The notes beneath the pieces were generated by a model that had not been told where the DNA came from, made no database searches, and saw nothing but the letters and a program-made list of their open reading frames with translations. A program made the position numbers and the translations under genes. A stretch of 11,772 nt of DNA from the NCBI GenBank assembly GCA_963991775.1, contig CAXDRM010000038.1, positions 1-11,772 on the forward strand, written 5' to 3'. Source of the DNA: CAXDRM01 sp963991775. GTDB taxonomy: Bacteria > Pseudomonadota > Alphaproteobacteria > Rickettsiales > JABIRX01. Positions 1 through 4,882 of the stretch are shown here, one piece after another; position 1 is the stretch's first letter, and each line of letters begins with the position of its first letter.

Positions 1-17
1 AGACTTTAAAAAAGTCT
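1..17 (+). other. Short perfect hairpin at window start
   Basis: A 7-bp perfect stem (agacttt / aaagtct) closes a 3-nt loop and is followed a few bases later by a short T run. It could be a weak terminator of a gene lying to the left of the window. Nothing else supports a function, and the left context is missing. Confidence 0.3.
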
Positions 18-112
18 CTTAGTTTTTGCTTGCTTAATGGGGAGCAGTACAAATTGATCGTACAGGTGTCAGTGAAAAAACGGCGAAAGAGTTAGCGAAA
101 GTTCTACCTACT

Positions 113-886
113 GTGTCATGGCATACTTTAAATATTAGTGATAGTCCAGATCTGGAATTTGATGATGCTTTGAAAATCGCGCGAGCTATATCAAAAAATA
201 CATCATTATCTAGTGTTGAATTTTTTAATCATTTTAATGTTGATCAGCGAACACAGCTTCTTGAGGAGATGAAAGGCAATATTTCAATATTATTTCTTTA
301 CATGAATACTAAAGAGTCGGGAAGGTTTAATGATGGTCCAATAACTCCTTTAGGACGTGATATTCGCGACTTTAATGAAAGAAATAGAAATATCGCAGAA
401 AACATGATAACAGGGCGCTTTCGTCGTTTAACAGAAGATGATAAAGCATTGATATTATCTTCTCGTGAAAATGCTCTTTATGCTTATCAGCTAGTTATAA
501 ATGCTAAGCAAAATGAAGGTAAAAATCTTTTTGATAGCACTAATGAGGCAATAGAATTGCTATCGCGAGATAAATTTGGTGAGAAGCTGATGAATATGGC
601 GCTAGATGACAGTATTTCTAAGAAAGTGGCAAGTCAATTAGAGGGTAAATCAGAATATGACACAGGTGTTTTTACAAAATTGATTAAAGAAAATGTTCTT
701 TCTGGAGAAGCAAAAACTGATGTTGCGGCTTCTCAATCAAAAGTAAAACCTTCGATAGAAGATATAATAAAAGAGCAAATTGAAAAAGATAGCAATACCG
801 ATAGTTTTGCTGCAAAAGAAGCTGCAAAAGAAGCTGCAGAAAAAGCTGGTGAAGGTAAAGGTGGTGGCGGACGTGCTATCGGTTAG
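113..886 (+). CDS. Hypothetical protein with LRR-like N-terminus, probably 5'-truncated
   Basis: 257 codons from a GTG, ending in TAG. I do not recognise a named family. The frame is open without a stop from position 38. The 25 extra upstream codons plus the first ~40 residues read like ribonuclease-inhibitor-type leucine-rich repeats (hydrophobic spacing such as LNISD, then ALKIARAISKNTSL). The GTG at 113 has no convincing Shine-Dalgarno sequence and falls in the middle of this repeat pattern, so the ORF is probably the 3' part of a longer gene whose start was lost or shifted; a TAA at 35-37 closes the frame. The middle (residues ~60-190) is mostly helical and charged. The C-terminus is low-complexity (KEAAKEAAEKAGEGKGGGG), likely disordered. 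No signal peptide or membrane segment is seen. LRR proteins in intracellular bacteria are often host-interacting, but that role is only an inference here. Confidence 0.6.
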   Translation: MSWHTLNISDSPDLEFDDALKIARAISKNTSLSSVEFFNHFNVDQRTQLLEEMKGNISILFLYMNTKESGRFNDGPITPLGRDIRDFNERNRNIAENMITGRFRRLTEDDKALILSSRENALYAYQLVINAKQNEGKNLFDSTNEAIELLSRDKFGEKLMNMALDDSISKKVASQLEGKSEYDTGVFTKLIKENVLSGEAKTDVAASQSKVKPSIEDIIKEQIEKDSNTDSFAAKEAAKEAAEKAGEGKGGGGRAIG

Positions 887-916
887 TAAATAATTGTAGT
901 AACTGCTTGTTAGCTA

Positions 917-943
917 GGGGCTTTGTATTGTTTGTAAAGCCCC
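917..943 (+). terminator. Candidate terminator hairpin after the LRR-like gene
   Basis: An 8-bp perfect stem (ggggcttt / aaagcccc) with an 11-nt loop lies 31 bases after the TAG of the upstream gene. A second inverted pair (tagcta at 911-916 and 958-963) could extend it after a gap. The following sequence (atcttcattt) is only moderately T-rich, so termination efficiency is uncertain. Confidence 0.5.
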
Positions 944-1007
944 ATCTTCATTTGAGCTAGCTACAAAATTATGTTTAATTTCGTTATAATTTAAAGAAGG
1001 TGTCAAT

Positions 1008-2240
1008 ATGTTTAAGAATGAAAATGCAAAGCAGGCTTTAGTTTTTTTTGCAGGACGTCAGTTTGATAAGGCTATCTCAAGTTTTAACTCAGCAATAGCA
1101 GATATAGGAGAAACTGATACTGCGCAATTAGCAAAGATTTATAAAACTATGGGTAGCGTATATATAGCAAACAAACAAAATACAGATGCTCTAGCTGCCT
1201 ATAATAAAGCTTTAGAGATTTATCAGCAGCATTTGCCTGCAGAACGAACTGAGATGGAATTAATATCAAGCAAAATAGAGGTATTAGAACATGAATGCGA
1301 AGATCAAAAACATATAAAGCAATCTTCTTCAGCTGCAGATAGTATTTTGACAGATGAACAAGCTGTGGAGAAAATTGCTATAGCCAGATCTTGTAGAGAA
1401 AGCGGGCAGTTTCAAGAGGCTGAAAGATTATATAAAGAGATCTATAGTAGTTTGCAGCAACAAGATCAAGGTCACCCTTTGCTCGTTAGTATTGATAGAG
1501 GTTTTGGCAAGATATATTTACAGCAAAAAAAATTCGTAGAAGCTTCAACATGATTAGATAATGTTGAAAAGAAAATTAGACAAGATGTTAAAAATTATGA
1601 TATTTTTATTAAAAACGAGTTTGGTGACATAGCAGAGTATCGGAAAAATAATTTTAAGCATCTAAAGGATTGCTCCGAAATAGTTAAACGTTATGAAAGT
1701 AAGAATGTTCTAATAGAAGAATCTGAAGATGAATATAAAGAAGCTAAACTCAAAATAGCAGAGTATAAACGTTTTCACGACCATATGGAGATAGGTAAGA
1801 AATTGTATCTTAATTATGCTGATGTATGGGAAGATTTAGGAAGTGCTTTATATGAGCAACAAGATTATAAGAAAGCTGGCAGGTCTTTTCAGGAAGCATT
1901 ACGGTTGCAAGAACAATGTGTGTATGTCAATGCAATGACGCCAATTTTATATTATAAGCTAGGGGATTGTCTTTGTCAGCAAAACGAATTTGTTAAGGCA
2001 GAAGAGCAGTTAAAATTAGCTGAGAATTCATTAAATAAATTAGAAAATACAAATGATAAAAAGAAAGAATTTCTTCCAAAAGTTTATGACAAATTGCATT
2101 GGTGCCTTAGTAACTTAGGAGAAAACAGAGCTGCAGAAGCTGCACATTATCGTCAAAAAAATCCAGAAGCGTACAATTTGAAAGAAAGTAGTCATGCTTT
2201 GTTAATAGCGTATAAGCCTAGTAAGTCTCACTTGCTTTAG
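1008..2240 (+). pseudogene. TPR-repeat protein gene interrupted by an in-frame TGA
   Basis: One reading frame of 411 codons runs from ATG 1008 (AGAAGG Shine-Dalgarno, 7-nt spacing) to TAG 2238-2240, broken only by TGA at 1551-1553 (codon 182). The pieces are 1008-1553 (181 aa) and codons 183-410, whose first internal ATG is at 1785 (151 aa). Both halves show tetratricopeptide repeats: residues ~8-80 (FDKAISSFNSAI, then MGSVYIANKQNTDALAAYNK), ~120-180 (RESGQFQEAERLYKEI), and in the distal half LGSALYEQQDYKKAGRSFQE and LGDCLCQQNEFVKAEEQL. The linker (codons 183-259) is lysine/glutamate-rich and helical. TPR proteins mediate protein-protein contacts; no partner can be named. The last nine codons and the stop (2211-2240) belong to a repeat arm copied further downstream, so the original C-terminus seems to have been replaced. 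A TATAAT at 985-990 lies upstream but very close to the start codon. A sequencing error at 1551 would restore one protein. Confidence 0.75.
1551..1553 (+). other. In-frame TGA splitting the TPR gene
   Basis: The reading frame continues uninterrupted for 228 sense codons after this TGA, with TPR-like sequence on both sides. None of the nine other complete gene ends in the window uses TGA, and all tryptophans in the conserved cox genes are TGG, so a point nonsense mutation (or base-call error) fits better than a changed code. Confidence 0.8.
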
Positions 2241-2252
2241 TATAGATGTATT
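2211..2252 (+). repeat. Left arm of palindromic repeat forming the TPR gene's 3' end
   Basis: This stretch matches 2389-2430 and 2668-2709 closely (tataagc-tagtaagtctcacttgctttag, then tat-g-tgtattttt). It contains the terminal inverted repeat tctcacttgcttta (2226-2239), and its tttag supplies the TAG stop of the TPR gene, encoding the tail YKPSKSHLL. No element core follows here; a GC-rich insert does. Confidence 0.8.
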
Positions 2253-2261
2253 TTTTGATAA

Positions 2262-2317
2262 CCTTGGCCTTCGGCCCGTTCGACAAGCTCAGGGGAGCCA
2301 GGCTCAGGCACCGGTTC
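2262..2317 (+). repeat. GC-rich REP-like palindromic insert
   Basis: About 56 bp of GC-rich sequence in a strongly AT-rich setting. It holds a hairpin ggcc-ttc-ggcc (2266-2276, equivalent to a C(UUCG)G tetraloop), the stretch gttcgacaagctcaggg, and a gagcc-a-ggctc palindrome. The motif TTCGACAAGCTCAGG is, as I recall, a common dispersed extragenic palindrome in unrelated bacteria. The insert separates the left arm (ending 2252) from the sequence that starts at 2326; in the second repeat unit only nine bases separate the same two segments (2597-2604). Confidence 0.55.
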
Positions 2318-2325
2318 TCAAGCGC

Positions 2326-2555
2326 TGTCAAATCAGTATAGTGAGCTTGCATTTTTAGTGAACCCAACTATTTAAAGAAACGCAGTGTATAAGCTTAGTA
2401 AGTCTCACTTGCTTTAGTATGGGTGTATTTTTAATGAGTTCAAATTACGAGGAGCGGAGCGTAGATAGCTACGTAAGCACCGCAGTAATTTGAGACGAAT
2501 TACTCTGCTGAAACAGTATTAGCACAGCTAATCTGTTTCAGAAAAGACGCCATAA
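2326..2555 (+). repeat. Direct repeat copy 1 (230 bp)
   Basis: Pairs with 2605-2834 at a constant offset of 279 bp. The copies are identical by eye except for three bases at 2523-2525 (cac versus agt), in the loop of the second internal hairpin. Each copy holds a ~77-bp segment of unknown nature (2326-2402 here) followed by a palindromic element. Such high identity indicates recent duplication or ongoing gene conversion. Confidence 0.95.
2403..2555 (+). repeat. Palindromic element copy A (right end truncated)
   Basis: Starts with the terminal arm tctcacttgcttta (2403-2416). Two internal stem-loops follow. Hairpin I is closed by tcaaatta / taatttga and contains gcgg / ccgc and cgtag / ctacg. 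Hairpin II is ctgaaacag / ctgtttcag with attagc / gctaat inside. The right terminal arm seen in copy B is missing; after cgccataa the sequence passes directly into another left arm at 2566. There is no convincing coding potential. Confidence 0.85.
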
Positions 2556-2565
2556 GCTTAGAGCT

Positions 2566-2604
2566 TCTCACTTGCTTTAGTATAGATGTATTTTTGCTGA
2601 GCAT
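2566..2604 (+). repeat. Isolated left arm of the palindromic element
   Basis: tctcacttgcttta (2566-2579), then tatagatgtatttttgctgag. The ending tatttttgctgag matches the start of the copy inside rnpB (3086-3098) better than copies A and B do. It then runs into the second 230-bp direct repeat at 2605, so it looks like the stump of an element interrupted by the duplication. Confidence 0.7.
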
Positions 2605-2834
2605 TGTCAAATCAGTATAGTGAGCTTGCATTTTTAGTGAACCCAACTATTTAAAGAAACGCAGTGTATAAGCTTAGTAAGTCTCACTTGCTTTAGTATG
2701 GGTGTATTTTTAATGAGTTCAAATTACGAGGAGCGGAGCGTAGATAGCTACGTAAGCACCGCAGTAATTTGAGACGAATTACTCTGCTGAAACAGTATTA
2801 GAGTAGCTAATCTGTTTCAGAAAAGACGCCATAA
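2605..2834 (+). repeat. Direct repeat copy 2 (230 bp)
   Basis: Second copy of 2326-2555, with three differences. Its loop sequence at 2802-2804 (agt) matches the rnpB-borne element rather than copy 1. It ends 14 bp before the 3' boundary of rnpB. Confidence 0.95.
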
Positions 2835-2848
2835 TAAAGCAAGTGAGA
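2682..2848 (+). repeat. Complete palindromic element copy B with terminal inverted repeats
   Basis: A 167-bp element bounded by perfect 14-bp inverted ends, tctcacttgcttta (2682-2695) and taaagcaagtgaga (2835-2848). Imperfect pairing continues inward (tagtatggg with cgccataata). Inside are the same two stem-loops as copy A, giving a branched cruciform-like fold. It ends exactly one base before the predicted 3' end of rnpB and could serve as its terminator, although no clear T run follows a simple hairpin. It encodes no transposase, so any mobility would need help in trans. It resembles Rickettsia palindromic elements in size and behaviour; I cannot say it belongs to one of the described families. 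Confidence 0.85.
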
Positions 2849-3369
2849 AAGGTAGTGTATAAGCCGGGTTCTGTTCTAAACAACTATTCATCTAGGATAA
2901 TCATCACTAATTACCTCAAGCAGCCTACCCGCATGACGAGTTGGGAGACTCATAAAGTCATGCCTATTTGGCCTTGCTCCGAGTGGGGTTTACCATGCGT
3001 TTTCTATTACTAGAAAACCGGTGAGCTCTTACCTGCACCATTTCACCCTTACTTCAACTATCCGATATTTAGTCTAGCATGCTTGTATTTTTGCTGAGTT
3101 CAGATTGCGAGGAGCGGCGCGTAGTAGACCTACGTAAGCACCGCAGCAATTTGATACGAAGCACTCTGCTGAAACAGCATTAGAGTAGCTAATCTGTTTC
3201 AGAAAAGACTGCATGATAGGCTGAATAGGGGATAGTTGAAGCGGTATATTTTCTGCGGCACTATTCCCTTAGATCACTCTAGCTTGGTGTTACCAAGCAC
3301 TCATTCCCATGGAGCCCGGACTTTCCTCTAGCTAAATGTTAAAATAGCTAGCAGTTGTCACACTACCTT
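2849..3369 (-). ncRNA. rnpB: RNase P RNA with a palindromic element inserted in P12
   Basis: Catalytic RNA of RNase P, which trims the 5' leader from pre-tRNAs. On the minus strand all universal blocks appear in order: gaggaaagtccgggctcc (P4 5' strand), the ggtaacacc loop region, agggtgaaatggtgcaggtaagag, ggagcaaggccaaatagg, the gcgggtaggctgcttgag segment, and acagaacccggctta near the 3' end. The ends aaggtagtgt (3369-3360) and acactacctt (2858-2849) form a perfect 10-bp P1 helix, which fixes the boundaries. Total length is 521 nt. Without the ~146-nt insert at 3074-3219 it would be ~375 nt, normal for the bacterial A type. The insert lies at the tip of a long P12 helix whose base is cttcaactatcc / ggatagttgaag. 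The catalytic core is intact, so the RNA is probably functional. Confidence 0.96.
3074..3219 (+). repeat. Palindromic element copy C inside rnpB
   Basis: Same element as copies A and B, in the same orientation and therefore antisense to rnpB. By eye about a dozen differences separate its ~115-bp core from copy B. Its ends (ctagcatgc / gcatgatag) replace the outer arms of copy B and continue into the rnpB P12 stem. Both internal hairpins are kept: tcagattg / caatttga and ctgaaacag / ctgtttcag. Several differences from copy B are paired changes that preserve the stems. Confidence 0.9.
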
Positions 3370-3375
3370 AGAGAT

Positions 3376-3404
3376 TTTATAGCAGCTGTTTTAGAGTTGG
3401 TCAA
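3376..3404 (-). promoter_or_regulatory. Sigma70-type promoter of rnpB
   Basis: On the minus strand, TTGACC (3404-3399) is 17 bp from TATAAA (3381-3376). A start seven bases downstream of the -10 box falls at 3369, exactly the first base of the P1 helix. The promoter lies between the stop codon of the small upstream gene (3414) and rnpB. Confidence 0.8.
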
Positions 3405-3413
3405 ATTTTACAA

Positions 3414-3777
3414 TTATCTGCTAATAGAAGGAGGGTTTTCATCAGACATATATCTTTGGGCAAAGTTTTTAGCAGCATTACCAAACGTCAAAGCTCTTCC
3501 AATAGCCTCAGTTATTAATTGTTGATCTTCAGCTGTTACATGGTTACCAGTTAAGAAATTAGCAACATATGCTCCATTAGTTGCACCAGACATAATTATT
3601 CTTCGGCCTACAGATAAATCGGCTGCTGTAGCAAATAAGAGAGGTGATTCATCATTAAAAATATTATCTCTAATTATATGTAAAAGCTGCAGCAACTGCT
3701 CCAACTATTGCGCCAGTACTCACTGAAGCTGGTGCTACTTGATTTTGCCAAAAATTATCATTTTGTTCTGGTCTCAT
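3414..3777 (-). pseudogene. Small hypothetical gene with a single frameshift
   Basis: The start is ATG at 3777, with GAGG five bases upstream. The first frame gives 35 residues beginning MRPEQNDNFWQNQ, ends in an alanine/glycine/valine stretch (GAIVGAVAAAF) and stops at TAG 3672-3670. The continuation lies in the next frame, open from just after a TAG (at 3705-3707) to TAA 3416-3414, with ~96 codons (…ESPLLFATAADLSVGRR…, ending NPPSISR). The two frames overlap between 3704 and 3670. One extra base there, for example in the cttttaca run, would explain the break, and the joined product would be ~120 aa. I do not recognise the family. The good promoter and ribosome site upstream suggest that the break is recent or a sequencing error. 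Confidence 0.65.
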
Positions 3778-3782
3778 TTTTG

Positions 3783-3800
3783 CCTCATATTAAATTGAGG
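3783..3800 (-). promoter_or_regulatory. Hairpin overlapping the ribosome binding site of the small gene
   Basis: Read on the minus strand, CCTCA and TGAGG form a 5-bp stem around an 8-nt loop, and the second arm contains the GAGG Shine-Dalgarno of the ATG at 3777. The transcript predicted from the adjacent promoter would begin near 3797, cutting into the first arm, so the hairpin would matter mainly in read-through transcripts from ctaB. Confidence 0.3.
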
Positions 3801-3803
3801 TAT

Positions 3804-3832
3804 ATTATAACATAAATTGGGATGGGGTGCAA
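3804..3832 (-). promoter_or_regulatory. Candidate promoter of the small frameshifted gene
   Basis: On the minus strand, TTGCAC (3832-3827) and a consensus TATAAT (3809-3804) are separated by 17 bp, in the gap after ctaB. The -10 box is perfect; the -35 box matches at three of six positions. Confidence 0.55.
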
Positions 3833-3856
3833 GGGGTTATCTAAAGGGAAAAGATT

Positions 3857-4759
3857 TTAAACTAGACTATCTAGAATAACCGCAGCGAAGATAATGAAAA
3901 GATAGAAAATTGAATGAATAAAAGCTTTGATGCTGGTTTTATCATTAGGTTTTAAATAAAGCTTTAAAACAAAATATAAAAAATACAAATTAGCAGCACT
4001 AGCTATAATTAAATAAATTAGGCCCATCTTGCTGCTATAAAAATATAAAGCAGTACTACAGGCAATAAGAATAAAAGTGTAAATTAAAATATTAAGCAAG
4101 GTATGTTTTTCGCCTTTTACTACAGGTAACATCGGAATATTAGCAGCGCGATAATCATTATTACGATATAAAGCCAAAGCCCAAAAATGTGGGGGGGTCC
4201 ATAAAAAGATAATTAAAAATAAAATAAAAGCTTCAGCAGTTACAGTACCTGAAATAGAGCTATAGCTAATTAGTGGAGGAAAAGCACCAGCTGCACCGCC
4301 AATTACAATATTTTGTGGTGTGCGTCTCTTAAGCCAGATTGTGTAAATAACTACATAAAAGAAAATTGCTCCAATAAGAATTAAGGTGCTCAAATAATTA
4401 TCTTTTATGTAAGAAAGCATGATAGCAAAAATGCATAATAATATGCCATAGATTAACGCATCATCATCCGCGATTTTACCAAGAGGAATAGGGCGCTTTT
4501 TAGTACGCTCCATGATTTTGTCGATATCTCGATCATACCACATATTAAGTGCAGCAGCTCCGCCACTTGCTAAGCCAATAGCAAGCATAGTGGTAAACAT
4601 TAGATAAAAGTTTTTTGGACCTTCAGCTAGGGAAAAGCCAGCAATACCAGTAAATATAATTAAAAGCATTACACCTGGTTTTAGCAGAGTGTAATAATCT
4701 TTTACTGCTGATTCTGCTGTTTTGCTCATGCTGTTGTCAAAAGTTAGTTGATTACTCAA
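3857..4759 (-). CDS. ctaB: Protoheme IX farnesyltransferase (heme O synthase)
   Basis: Membrane prenyltransferase that adds a farnesyl group to heme B to give heme O, the first step towards heme A for the aa3 oxidase encoded just upstream. A 300-residue frame from TTG 4759. An ATG at 4729 (residue 11) gives a start closer to typical family members and may be the real one; neither has a clear Shine-Dalgarno. The UbiA-superfamily motif NMWYDRDIDKIMERTKKRP covers residues ~72-90, TPQNIVIGGAAGAFPPL ~148-163, and the second polar loop YRAANIPMLPVVKGEKH ~203-219. About eight or nine hydrophobic membrane segments fit the family. It is third in the coxB-coxA-ctaB order, 123 bp after coxA, so probably co-transcribed. 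Confidence 0.95.
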   Translation of the reverse strand: MSNQLTFDNSMSKTAESAVKDYYTLLKPGVMLLIIFTGIAGFSLAEGPKNFYLMFTTMLAIGLASGGAAALNMWYDRDIDKIMERTKKRPIPLGKIADDDALIYGILLCIFAIMLSYIKDNYLSTLILIGAIFFYVVIYTIWLKRRTPQNIVIGGAAGAFPPLISYSSISGTVTAEAFILFLIIFLWTPPHFWALALYRNNDYRAANIPMLPVVKGEKHTLLNILIYTFILIACSTALYFYSSKMGLIYLIIASAANLYFLYFVLKLYLKPNDKTSIKAFIHSIFYLFIIFAAVILDSLV

Positions 4760-4775
4760 ATAAAAGCTAAAGTTT

Positions 4776-4849
4776 AGCTGTGCATTCGCGTATCAGGAGC
4801 ATTTATGCATAGCTGTTTTGCTATCACAAAGCGCAAGCGAATCAGAGCT
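4776..4849. repeat. Imperfect inverted repeat between coxA and ctaB
   Basis: agctgtgcattcgc (4776-4789) pairs with gcgaatcagagct (4837-4849) with one mismatch and one bulge across a 47-nt centre, which holds smaller palindromes (gcatttatgc). The 123-bp spacer has no coding frame of useful length and is richer in G+C than nearby spacers. It could be an mRNA structure separating coxA and ctaB or another dispersed palindrome. Confidence 0.45.
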
Positions 4850-4882
4850 GAACGGTTGCTTTTATATTTAGCATTTAAAACC

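Noticed and set aside
1..45. Another repeat arm at the window start (aagtctc and ttgcttaatggg resemble aagtctcacttgctttagtatggg)
   Set aside because: The match needs a nine-base gap and several mismatches; too weak to claim.
1551..1553. TGA decoded as tryptophan
   Set aside because: All tryptophans of coxA, coxB, ctaB and the other intact genes are TGG and none contains an in-frame TGA, so there is no sign of an altered code; a nonsense mutation is simpler.
2211..2848. CRISPR array or retron-like system
   Set aside because: Repeats are long, few, unevenly spaced and internally palindromic, with no short constant spacers and no cas or reverse-transcriptase gene in the window.
3670..3704. Programmed ribosomal frameshift in the small minus-strand gene
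   Set aside because: No recognisable slippery heptamer, stimulatory pseudoknot or known recoding family is visible; an indel explains it equally well.
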